Source of the DNA: Rhizophagus clarus
Lineage: Eukaryota > Glomeromycota > Glomeromycetes > Glomerales > Glomeraceae
Direction of reading: 5' to 3'
DNA length: 64,000 bases
Assembly (NCBI GenBank): GCA_015698045.1
Contig: BLAL01000043.1
Coordinates: forward strand, 1,736,001 to 1,800,000
In this document: positions 7,924 to 16,859 of the stretch, in pieces
Position numbering within the stretch: the stretch's first letter is position 1
How the letters are laid out: every line of letters starts with the position of its first letter
Notes under the pieces: model-generated
What the model was told of the DNA's origin: nothing
The model's input: the letters and a program-made list of their open reading frames with translations, nothing else
Databases searched by the model: none
Position numbers and translations under genes: made by a program

Positions 7924-9762
7924 TTATACGGTCCATACCACTTGGTTAGCATTTTTTACATGACACTCTCCTTCTTTTTCGAATTTTAGAGCTTTTAGAG
8001 TCTTAAAGGCATCTTTAGCACAGGCTATAAGAGGAGAAGAGTTAACGTCTTCTTCTAGAATGAACCCATCAGTATGAATACGTCTGACTTTATCCACATA
8101 GGGTTGTACCATTTCAGAAATAAACTTTCGACCATGTGCTAGAAGAAATGGGGCAATTCTCGGGTATTCACCTTTAAAGGGATTACCTGGATTCGTGAAC
8201 TGGAATCTCCACTGCTCTTCTCCTATTGGTATAATCGAGTCTAATACCTCACCATCTGGAAAGTCAAAAGACTTACTCGATGTTGTAAGAGTCTTGTATG
8301 TTTTCTTTCTTTGGCAAAGTGCACCCCATAGCATATTAAGAATTCTTTTAGCTACTTGGCCAGCTATACCACCCTGATTCTTGATTTTAAAGAGAAAATC
8401 TACATATTCTCCAAAGATTACACTACCCCGAATTCGAGTTTCTTTTTCATAAATAAGTGCATTGGAGGCTCCATCCTGAATTAATGTAACTTGAAGGCCA
8501 AGAGCTTTGGCACATGTAAGATCAATATGAGTATATACATTATGGTAATTATATCGAAATAGCGGGGTATCCTTTTTTTCAATACTTGCACGAAATATTC
8601 CAAAATGGCTATATCCTCGATGGTTAGTAAAGTCTTTTAAAATCTGAAACTTACCTTTACTGATAGGAAAGTTTAAAGCTGACTGCTGAATACTAGGATA
8701 AAGACTTGTATCATCATAACTCCTTCCGTATCCTTTCCAGTTATTTTGTGCCCAGATAATCCCTCCCATCATTGCTTTACTTATCCATTGTGCTTCAAGT
8801 GCGTCAAGAGGTTCATTAGCAGGAATACTCACACTTAATTTTTCAAATAGCCATAAAGCCGTTTTCTTTATATTCCAATCAAGTAATGATATATCAATTG
8901 GGAGGCCTAGCTTTTTCGTCTCCTGTAAAAAGGCATCTCGTTCAGCAATAATTCTGATATATGCCTTTTCCAATGATTCTTGGCGTTTAGCTAGAATGAA
9001 GGAGTAGTTTTTGCTAAACTTAAGTTTTTGAAATTGCTGGACGGTAATAGGCTTGATCTCCTTTCCATTATATATTTCAACAGTATCTTTTACTTCATTC
9101 TCCTGATAAGTTATAGGCTTCTTTGGCCTTTTACATTCAAAGCTGGGATGTTTTCTATCTGGATTAAGAGCGAGGGAATAATGTCCATTAGTGAGAGTGA
9201 GGGTTATTCTTCTTTGTGCTGGACTCTTAGAGATATAAGTATGATCACCTACTACATTGATAGCAATACTTTGAGCTAATCGTTCTATTTTTTCAATACA
9301 GGCAATTGGAATAGGATCATCTCGTGCCAAATTTAGATAATCTTTAATGTACTCAGGTTTTTCAATAGTTTGAGACATATTCGAATAAGTGCCATAAGCC
9401 ATTTTTAAGCACTGATAAAGGCAGTCATTTGTATCACCACATCCACCTGATACCGCTGGTAAATCCCTCATATAAATGATAAAGTTATCAAATCGCTCTG
9501 GATCACCTATATTATCAGGCAATTGACTCGCATCATAGTGATCAAGTAGAGAGAAAAGGTTTGCGTCATCTCCATTTGTAGTCCATTGACCAGGCTTCCA
9601 GTTCTCATAAGGAAGTAGGATTTGAAACTGTTTGCCTAGATATCGGGCTTTAAGTTTTTGATCGAGGTTTGCAATTCTTTCTCTAGAGAACTGTCGGCCA
9701 CTAAACTTAACTTCTATGATATCTGGCCTATTTGGTAAATGACGAACTAGTCTTGAAAACAT
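7924..9762 (-). CDS. Family B DNA polymerase with OTU-like N-terminal region
   Basis: 612 residues. The C-terminal half holds the PolB palm: motif A YDDTSLYPS (349-357), motif B VAKRILNMLWGALCQRK (470-486) and motif C HTDGFIL (563-569). This fits the protein-primed DNA_pol_B_2 group used by Polintons and linear plasmids. I see no N-terminal 3'-5' exonuclease motifs. Residues ~105-200 instead read SGGCGDTNDCLYQCLKMAYG ... NGHYSLAL, which matches the Asp/Cys/His pattern of OTU-type cysteine proteases. A fused protease could process a terminal protein, virion protein or ubiquitin, but that is inference. It probably replicates the element together with the adjacent helicase. Confidence 0.88.
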   Translation of the reverse strand: MFSRLVRHLPNRPDIIEVKFSGRQFSRERIANLDQKLKARYLGKQFQILLPYENWKPGQWTTNGDDANLFSLLDHYDASQLPDNIGDPERFDNFIIYMRDLPAVSGGCGDTNDCLYQCLKMAYGTYSNMSQTIEKPEYIKDYLNLARDDPIPIACIEKIERLAQSIAINVVGDHTYISKSPAQRRITLTLTNGHYSLALNPDRKHPSFECKRPKKPITYQENEVKDTVEIYNGKEIKPITVQQFQKLKFSKNYSFILAKRQESLEKAYIRIIAERDAFLQETKKLGLPIDISLLDWNIKKTALWLFEKLSVSIPANEPLDALEAQWISKAMMGGIIWAQNNWKGYGRSYDDTSLYPSIQQSALNFPISKGKFQILKDFTNHRGYSHFGIFRASIEKKDTPLFRYNYHNVYTHIDLTCAKALGLQVTLIQDGASNALIYEKETRIRGSVIFGEYVDFLFKIKNQGGIAGQVAKRILNMLWGALCQRKKTYKTLTTSSKSFDFPDGEVLDSIIPIGEEQWRFQFTNPGNPFKGEYPRIAPFLLAHGRKFISEMVQPYVDKVRRIHTDGFILEEDVNSSPLIACAKDAFKTLKALKFEKEGECHVKNANQVVWTV

Positions 9763-9781
9763 TTCTTTGAAATATATAGTA

Positions 9782-9803
9782 TTTATTTAATTACTAATTT
9801 TTT
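9782..9803 (-). promoter_or_regulatory. TAATTAAA promoter-like motif
   Basis: On the minus strand AAAAAATTAGTAATTAAATA, close to the motif before the helicase gene. It lies 20-41 bp upstream of the PolB ATG. Confidence 0.45.
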
Positions 9804-9838
9804 GTTACTATATTTGAAAAAAATAAAATAACTAGCCC

Positions 9839-12184
9839 TTATAATTGATCAATTTCACCAAATAAGCCATCATCAGATAAGCCATCATTATAATCTGATT
9901 TGTATTTTTCACCATTGGCCTCCATACATTCACGTTCATTTATTTGGCTATGACATTCTATTATCTGTGGTTGTAATTTTGCAACTTTATAGCCAGAAGG
10001 AGGTTCTACAAATATAGTTTCCTTATTCTCAATGTATTTTCTTAGATAGTCAGCAAGTTCTATGCATTTTATGTACCTATCCACCTCATCATTATATTTG
10101 ATCCATTCTTTTAGCTTATCTATGGCATCACCAAATTTGACGAGATATAGGTTATCTCTTCTCGCAATTTTATCAAATTCCTCCAATTCGGCTAAGAGTA
10201 ATTCCCAGTCATATTGATCATCTTCGTAATATTTAGCCCAGCATTCTTTGGCTGTAGAATATAGCTCATTTATCATTTCATCACGAGAATTCTTATACCA
10301 GGGCTTTATGTAGTCATATTTATGTCTATCTATCCATTCCCAATATTTGGTGGTATTCATTTTAGGCATGGGATCTGGATCAACTTTTTGAACTGACTTT
10401 AGGTCTTGCTTTGGTAATTCTTGTGGTGTAGATGGTTCGATTGGTTTAGAAGAACCAGGTATTCCGTATGGCTCTGGTTCTATCTCTGGTTCTTCCTCTG
10501 ACTTAGCCGAAGGTGGTATAAGAGTATTTAGTTCTGTTATGAAGTTATCTATTAGGTTTTCAACAGATTCTGAAGCGGTGGGTTCAGATGGTGTCAATGG
10601 AGAAGTCGCTTCTTCTTTCACTTCTACCTTTAGATGCACTGGCTTTGGAGGAACTGGTGGTGGACTTTTCTTTTGCTTATTTGGTATATCAGCTCCAATT
10701 TGTGCTAAGAACTGATCGAGAGCTTTGGAGTCAGATATGGATTTCTTAGAGATATCAACCCCCTCGATATCAATCTCATCAGTTTCATGAATCCAGTTAT
10801 TGCTAAGATATTTCTTGTATAAAGTCTCTCTAGATATATTATAAACTCTAGTACGCTTTCCATCAATATAAACTAAGTTGCTAGTCATATTTAACTCACT
10901 TGATAATGTTCTTGAAATTACAACTTTAGATAGGGGCGTGATATTTTTATTTACACAGTAGCTCATATAGGTGGCGTATAATATATGAACTGGTAAGCAT
11001 GTAGTAGTATAATCAGCCTTTGCTATATACGTCTCCTTTATAAATTGAAACAAAGGTGAAAGAGTAGATACGATATGCTCTTGCTTAGATGCAGTCATAG
11101 GAGGTGGGTTGCCATTAAAATCTGGATATTTATCGGCAATAGCTTTAAAGTAAGCATAAAAGGCCTCACCCACTCCTGGATATTTCATTGCATCACCTAA
11201 CTGTTTGAAATATTGCAAATCTCCTTTTCGAGCAGGTGAGACGTCTAGGAAAACTGTTCGTCTATCATCATTCTCAACTCTAAGAGCATTTTCATTAGTG
11301 AGAACGATAGTAGACATAAAGTTTTTATATTGGGTAGGTGTTTTATATTTTTCATGAATTTCAATAGTATCGCTAGTAACTTTATCTTTAAGAGCGCGAT
11401 ATAATGAATTCCATTGGCTTTTTTCTGTTGGCATTTCTTCAAGTAAAAGGAGTACTTTACCTAATAATTGCCCGTTAAAACTACCCAAAATTGTTTCAGG
11501 ATCGCTCGTCTTATAGACTAGCTGAGTACCTAAAACATAACGCTGGATAAAATCAGTTATAATACCTTTACCCCAGCCTTGACCTGATTTAAGATAAAGA
11601 ATCGAATACATTTTTCTACCAGTAGCCATACCAGCAAACCATTTGATAATGTATTCAGTTACATTCCAATCTCCTGAACACCAGACATCCCGAATATGAG
11701 TAAATATGATTTTGACTGCCTGATGAATATTGGCTGAAAAGTCTGTTAAAGGACGTAATTGGTGTAAGAACCCTGGAAAAATATTAAGATAGAGTTGACC
11801 TTGAATTTTATAAATACGTTGCTTTACAGGATCACAAGTTGCTACACATGTTAAAGAATTATCATATATAAACCATTTGGCAATGTTAAATTCTGTCTTC
11901 GTTGGAGGATGTTCGGAATTAGATTGCTTAAAGAAGGTTTTAGTTATAGGACGAATGAGCATACTAATATTTTTCATGGGAATATGCTCAAAATTCTTAA
12001 TATCAGGTCGCCACATAAATACACCATGTGGATTGGAACAGAGAATGAAGTAACTGCAAATATATCGCTTTGCTTTTATAATGTCATCTAAACTGTTTGC
12101 CTCTTTGATAAGCTGTTTTAGTATATCAATACTATATGCTACTTTAGATTCACCGAATTTCGAGATTACTACTTGATTACTCAT
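9839..12184 (-). CDS. D5-like SF3 helicase (primase-helicase family)
   Basis: 781 residues. The ATPase core has Walker A LKSGQGWGKG (198-207), Walker B VLLLLEEMP (244-252), sensor TIVLTNEN (292-299) and a DDRR arginine finger (306-309), the signature of viral superfamily 3 helicases such as poxvirus D5 and virophage/PLV proteins. A winged-helix-like region (PLSKVVISRTLSSELNM) follows at about 440. Residues ~500-610 are a low-complexity Pro/Glu/Ser linker and the last ~150 form a separate charged helical domain. I see no AEP primase motifs at the N-terminus, so it may lack primase activity. It should unwind the element for PolB. The right inverted repeat lies just upstream. Confidence 0.9.
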   Translation of the reverse strand: MSNQVVISKFGESKVAYSIDILKQLIKEANSLDDIIKAKRYICSYFILCSNPHGVFMWRPDIKNFEHIPMKNISMLIRPITKTFFKQSNSEHPPTKTEFNIAKWFIYDNSLTCVATCDPVKQRIYKIQGQLYLNIFPGFLHQLRPLTDFSANIHQAVKIIFTHIRDVWCSGDWNVTEYIIKWFAGMATGRKMYSILYLKSGQGWGKGIITDFIQRYVLGTQLVYKTSDPETILGSFNGQLLGKVLLLLEEMPTEKSQWNSLYRALKDKVTSDTIEIHEKYKTPTQYKNFMSTIVLTNENALRVENDDRRTVFLDVSPARKGDLQYFKQLGDAMKYPGVGEAFYAYFKAIADKYPDFNGNPPPMTASKQEHIVSTLSPLFQFIKETYIAKADYTTTCLPVHILYATYMSYCVNKNITPLSKVVISRTLSSELNMTSNLVYIDGKRTRVYNISRETLYKKYLSNNWIHETDEIDIEGVDISKKSISDSKALDQFLAQIGADIPNKQKKSPPPVPPKPVHLKVEVKEEATSPLTPSEPTASESVENLIDNFITELNTLIPPSAKSEEEPEIEPEPYGIPGSSKPIEPSTPQELPKQDLKSVQKVDPDPMPKMNTTKYWEWIDRHKYDYIKPWYKNSRDEMINELYSTAKECWAKYYEDDQYDWELLLAELEEFDKIARRDNLYLVKFGDAIDKLKEWIKYNDEVDRYIKCIELADYLRKYIENKETIFVEPPSGYKVAKLQPQIIECHSQINERECMEANGEKYKSDYNDGLSDDGLFGEIDQL

Positions 12185-12213
12185 TGTTAGTTAGATACTT
12201 TAGTAGAAGTTTT

Positions 12214-12278
12214 GTTTAATTTATTTTTTTTTTGATACCTATATATCGATTATGTTTAATTACGAATTTTTTCAGGTA
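12214..12278. repeat. Right copy of the ~65-bp inverted repeat / promoter
   Basis: Reverse complement of 1182-1245 with a few substitutions and one indel, including the same A10/T10 run and the GATACCTATATATCGA core. It lies 30-94 bp before the helicase ATG and contains the TAATTAAA motif. Confidence 0.7.
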
Positions 12279-12690
12279 CGGTTCCGCATGGATAGGTCCT
12301 GTAATATTGCCACTTTTTAGGCATAGCCCAATATCGATGACTAATATGAGGATGGTATGGGGGGTATATATAGGGGATCATACTAGGTATTGAGGTATTT
12401 TTCTCATATCGTATTGGGCTTGGTGAGGCGTTTGGATCTGTTCTTGTGGACGGAACAGATTGGGACGGATGGAACAGATCAGGTACCCGAATTTTAAAAG
12501 TTTTTTCTGGGAAAGGTGATCTGATTTTTTTTTTATTTTATCTGTTCCATTCGTTCCATCTGTTCCATATCCTTATTTCTTCTTTATTCTTTGTTTTTAC
12601 TTTGTTCTTAGTATATTTGTATAGAACAGATGTATGGAACCGATCGGAACAGATGGGGGTATGGTATTTATCCATGGTATTGTTAGAGAT
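12279..12690. repeat. Non-coding region with direct and inverted GGAACAGAT copies
   Basis: No credible gene. GGAACAGAT-like words recur as direct copies (near 12452, 12470, 12644) and as the reverse complement CTGTTCCAT (12541-12570), giving a partly self-complementary region. Short frames on both strands are by-products of these repeats. Confidence 0.5.
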
Positions 12691-12792
12691 GGCGCCGTAA
12701 GGCGCCCAGCCTAACTGGAAGGGGATCTGATAGGGTTTTACCCCGGAGGGGGGATGTATAGGGGCTTTAGCCTCCGCTGGGCGTAGCCCAGC
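12691..12792. repeat. Chain of four GC-rich hairpins
   Basis: Four perfect stems in 100 bp of otherwise AT-rich DNA: GGCGCC-GTAA-GGCGCC (12691-12706, a GNRA-type tetraloop), CCCC-GGA-GGGG (12741-12751), GGCT-TT-AGCC (12763-12772) and GCTGGGC-GTA-GCCCAGC (12776-12792). No reading frame explains them. Confidence 0.8.
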
Positions 12793-12809
12793 ACCGACGA
12801 CACAGTTGT

Positions 12810-13100
12810 ATTTCTTGGTTTTTATCACTACTAACTTTACCTTCTTTTTATCGCTAACTGTACCTTCTTTTTATCGCTAACTGTACCTTCTTTTTTATCG
12901 CTATTAACTGTACTTTCTTTTTACCACTACTAATTATACCTCACTTTTTCGCTACTAATTGTACTTTTTTTTTATCGCTACTAAAAATTAATTGTGCTAC
13001 TATTTATCGCTACTAACTATACCTTCTTTTATCATTACTGATTGTATTTTCTTAAACTTTCTTTTTTTACCTTTAATTGTATCGCTACTGATTGTAACTT
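12810..13100. repeat. Degenerate 23-27-bp tandem repeat
   Basis: Repeats of TATCGCTAACTGTACCTTCT with drift, pyrimidine-rich on the plus strand. About ten imperfect units; no gene. Confidence 0.7.
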
Positions 13101-13317
13101 GTTTTATTGATTTTTATCTTTAAATAGAAGTTTTGTAATCATTCTTTATTATATTATAATTTAAATAATAAAATTTACTCAACAAGAACAAAATAATAAA
13201 TAAATTAATTGACAATAATTATAACAAATAAAAGGATATTATTACTATTTAATACTATATACTAATGATATAAATATACGGATTATAAAAGATACGTCAT
13301 AAACGAATAATTATTAG
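13101..13317. other. AT-rich spacer
   Basis: Nothing recognised beyond AT-rich sequence. Confidence 0.4.
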
Positions 13318-13745
13318 TATAAAACATATGTCGTAAACTGGGACATTATACTGTTGACCAGTATAAAACATACATTGTAAACTGGGACATTATACTGTTT
13401 GACTAGTATAAAGCATATGTTATACACTGGAACATTATACTGCTCGACCAGTATAAAACATACATCGTAAACTGGGACATTATACTGTCGACCAGTATAA
13501 AATATACATCGTAAACTGGGACATTATACTGTTCAGCCAGTATAAAATATACGTCATAAACTGGAACATTATACTGCTCGACCAGTATAAAATATATGTT
13601 AAACACTGGGATATTATACGGTTCGCAAATAAATGCCAGTATAAAATATACGTTAAACACTGGGACATTATACGGTTCGCAAATAAATGCCAGTATAAAA
13701 CATACGTTATAAATAGGGATAATATACTGCATACAAGTATAAAGT
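13318..13745. repeat. ~45-bp minisatellite with an internal palindrome
   Basis: About nine copies with a 44-45-bp period (CTGGGACATT blocks near 13338, 13382, 13427, 13472, 13516, 13561, 13606), later ones lengthened to 54 bp by AATAAATG. Each carries TTATACTG-(5-6 nt)-CAGTATAA, an 8-bp-stem hairpin. Frames through it only reflect the repeat. Confidence 0.9.
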
Positions 13746-14376
13746 ATACAAATCTTCATATTTATAAATACTGTATATATGATACAGCATGCAAAATACT
13801 GAATGTATATCGTATGTGCAAATACTGGTATAATACTTTAATTATACTGTATATATACTGTAATAATACTGTTCACAAAATATGGCAATACTGTATAATA
13901 ACCGTATCCATAATTTTTATAGGGAAATTAACTAGTCATTATACAAGAATGTCAGAAAATGTCTTTGATATATTTGAATATCAACTGATTAAAATACTGG
14001 GTACTTTTTATATTACTGCGCAAATAGCAAGAAAAATAAATAGAAGTCAGGTGAAACAGTTACGTAAAATAGTGCAAGGATTATTGGATTAAAATTTTTT
14101 TTTATAATTATATCATAATTTATTGGAAAATTTATTGATTGGATTAAATAAATCAAGTTTAAATTAATTTAATTAATTGACACAATTATGATCTACAAAA
14201 ATAGAAATTAGTAATGATGGCAGATCCAAATTTAATTTAGTGTTAATTTTAGTTTCACAAATGATCAGCAAAAATACGCGACTTAACTCCCCAAAATAAT
14301 TTAATAGAAAATAGAAAATTTTATGAAAATTTATTAGGAAAAAGAAAAAAGAAAAGAAGAGAAATCTAAATAGTAG
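13746..14376. other. AT-rich spacer with decaying ATACTG words
   Basis: Scattered TATACTG/CAGTAT words continue the preceding minisatellite to about 13900. The rest is plain AT-rich DNA. A 92-codon frame at 13814-14092 has no recognisable content. Confidence 0.4.
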
Positions 14377-14790
14377 ATGGTGGTTCTAAATTATTTTCTC
14401 TCATATATGTTTCATAATTGGAAATAGTTTCTTTTGTCTCATTAGCCCTTTTATGTTCCCTCTTATGTCATACCTTCCAACCTTTCCTTTCCCTTCTATA
14501 CCGCTCCTTATCTTTAGTTAATGAAAATACTTGTTTTCGTAAATCTCTATTAAACCCTGCTAACTCCTTATAATGGCCAAGTTCTCCATTTTCTTACTGA
14601 TTTCTTGTTGTAATTTCTCTACTTCTTCTTCTTTTGTTATAAAAAGCTCTCTAGCAACTTCCAAAGCTTGTTGTGCGACCTTTTTACTGGGAGAAGCTTT
14701 ACTTGACACTCTTTTAAAGTGCTTGCGATGGTATGATTTGCTTGGCTTATTATGTTTCTTTTTATTATTTTTACCACAGAAGGTATGAGA
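14377..14790 (-). pseudogene. Broken coiled-coil ORF (transposon-associated?)
   Basis: On the minus strand an open stretch reads SKSYHRKHFKRVSSK ... VAQQALEVARELFITKEEEV ... KLQQEISKKMENLA. A one-base frameshift near 14572 moves it into another frame (HYKELAGFNRDLRKQVFSLT ...). An in-frame TGA interrupts it near 14470 and it ends PPSTI-stop. The upstream part is lost. The family is not recognised; a charged coiled coil of this kind suits a transposon accessory protein. Confidence 0.55.
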
Positions 14791-15236
14791 ACTTCAAAGT
14801 TTTCTGCAGGTTGGAGCAGTTGTTATTCGAGTCATATTGAAATAGTTGAGGAGAAGAAAATGACAAGCAATGATTGATGAAACTACTGCATGAAGAATAT
14901 AAAAAGGGAAAACTCATCTAGAACATTTGATATACCACAGGATTTACCAACACTTTTCCACTAATTTCCAATCCCATAATTCAAACAAATTCAAAAATTG
15001 GTATAAATATGAGTCCATCATCAACACAAAATCGCTGTCACACATGTATAGTCATAACTGGCCAATATGATCAGCCTCTCTGCTGTCTTTTTCAAGCTTT
15101 TCATTAAGCACAAGTTATTCTCTTTGGAAACTAAGTTCAGTAGATTACAAGTGACCCCCATATACTAGCGGGTTGGGTGTGTATTGTGGTGAAAAGAAGA
15201 GTTTTCAACAGAGTTCAAACTAAAGAAGGGGAGAAC
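14791..15236. other. Non-coding, ending in a polypurine tract
   Basis: No gene. The stretch ends AACTAAAGAAGGGGAGAAC directly before a TG-starting LTR-like sequence, the place and composition expected of a retrotransposon polypurine tract. Confidence 0.4.
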
Positions 15237-15679
15237 TGTTGGCATAATAATCACGTGACATTGTGGCAAAGTATATAGAGCCGCCTAAGCCAAAGCCATC
15301 ATAGCCTGTTATTTTTTATATTTCCGATTTATTTGATATATCAGTTTTATTTGATTTATCTGATTTATTTGATTTAATTGATTTATTTTATTTATTTGAT
15401 TTATTAGTTTTATTTGATATATTAGATTTATTTGTTATATTTTTAAATATACTTTATTTTGTATAAATATCTTGAAATTTTTTTTTAGTTAAAAGACATC
15501 GATCAGAAAGTGTAATAACAAAGTTGTAATAACAAGTTCATATAATAAATAAACTTTTACCTTATAAACAAACTGTCCCTTTGTGAATAGTGTGTCTTGT
15601 TGATTGGACTTGAGACATATCTATTGTATCCCTGTCTCCAAGTCATAGTTACCTGATCGATGAACTGACCAGAGTAACA
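15237..15679 (+). mobile_element. LTR-like sequence (probable 3' LTR of a dead retrotransposon)
   Basis: Starts TGTTGG and ends GTAACA, is preceded by a polypurine tract, and shares blocks with 26970-27316 (reverse): near the start GTGGCAAAGTA, then CAAAGCCA, and near the end AAGTCATAGTTA. No matching target-site duplication is seen. The middle is a simple TTTGATTTAT repeat. Internal coding sequence of the parent element is not recognisable. Confidence 0.5.
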
Positions 15680-15854
15680 TCATATACTGTACAACTGATT
15701 TGTATAATCATCTTTATGCTATAAAAAAAGAAAACAAATAAATTATTTATCTTCACCTCATAATTTCTGTTATTTTTACATGAAGTACAAAGTGAAATAA
15801 CAATATACATTGATGAAACCCACCCAATATTTTTTTAGTAAACATTAGGTAAAC

Positions 15855-16693
15855 ATGAAACTACTCACTCCAAAAACTCAATATGTGATTATTTATAGTT
15901 ATAATTGCGGACAATCAGGTTGTTTAATTGCAGAAAACTTGGGGTATAGTAAAACTGCCATTTATGATGTACTTAAACATTTTTGTGAAACTGGCTCTTT
16001 CACACCAAAAAAAAATCTGGTTGCCTTCCACTCTTTAATTCACTAGTGTGACAAGAACTCAAAGCTTTCATGTGAAAATTACTAACTTTATTCAAAAAAA
16101 ATAGCAACTGTTTGGACAAGTCATAAAAAACAACCTATTTCTGCAATTACCATATGCCGTAATCTTAAAAAAATTGGACTTATTATCTGTATTCCTTGTC
16201 ACAAACCTGCAATGACAGAAATGCATCATCAGGCTCGCCTTGAATGCTTTTGCACATAGAAATTGGACAACAAGAAAATGGAGAAGAGTGCTTTTTTCAG
16301 ACAAAAGCACTTTTACACAATTTCAGTAAAATCATAATGGAAGAGTTTGGCGTAAACCAGAAGAAGAACTGAATCCTGATTGTGTTACTGTTACTGTTAA
16401 ACACAGCTTTAGCAGAATATTTTGGGTTGTTTCTCCTGGCAAGAATTTGAACTAATTGTTCCATTAAAGGGTTCAATTACAGGTCAAACTCATGCTAAAA
16501 TTATTTAAGATTACATCGTATCTACTTTGGAACTTTGGATGAGCATTTTCCACATAGTGACAGAATTTTCCAAGAAGATAATGCTCCACCACATCATTCA
16601 AAAGTTGCTATAGCAGCCCGTGAAGATGCCAAAATTGTGGTACTTCAATGGCCAGCACAAAGTCCCAACTTGAATTCTATTGAGAACATATGA
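15855..16693 (+). pseudogene. Dead Tc1/mariner transposase
   Basis: The N-terminal piece (KTQYVIIYSYNCGQSG ... GYSKTAIYDVLKHFCETGSF) is a Tc1-type helix-turn-helix. Farther on, FQEDNAPPHHSKVAI and VLQWPAQSPNLNSIENI are the conserved second and third catalytic blocks. Several stops and frameshifts separate them, and the last block ends at a TGA where a tryptophan codon is usual. Not functional. Clear terminal repeats were not found, though TGTACA occurs near both sides. Confidence 0.85.
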
Positions 16694-16859
16694 GCAGAAA
16701 GCAGTTATTGCTGCAAATGGATATAGTATTAATTATTAATATATAATTTTTTTTTAATAAAATTAATAAAGGATAATCAGATTAATATAATTACTTAATT
16801 TTATTGTATTAATTTATATGAAATTTTTACTTTAAAAAATGTCCGCATATTTTTGATCA

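Larger units (their letters stand above)
1..12278. mobile_element. Polinton/Maverick-like element carrying Gag and aspartic protease genes
   Basis: A dense block of intron-less genes, less AT-rich than the rest of the window. Gene order: integrase and an acidic protein (plus), protease-Gag-coiled-coil (minus), ATPase (plus), then five minus-strand genes ending with PolB and an SF3 helicase. Integrase, PolB and A32-like ATPase are the defining Polinton/Maverick set. I find no jelly-roll capsid or adenovirus-type protease; a Gag-like protein and a retropepsin-like protein occupy that place. The left end is cut by the window or by a short repeat, so the outer terminal repeats cannot be identified. 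An inverted repeat at 1182-1245 and 12214-12278 brackets everything except the integrase. Confidence 0.85.

Noticed and set aside
12446-12828. Frames on both strands over the GGAACAGAT region
   Set aside because: They overlap each other and reflect inverted repeats; no recognisable protein.
13403-13759. 118-codon protein (repeated YNVPVYDVYFILVE)
   Set aside because: The frame is produced by the 45-bp repeat, a multiple of three; no start context or homology.
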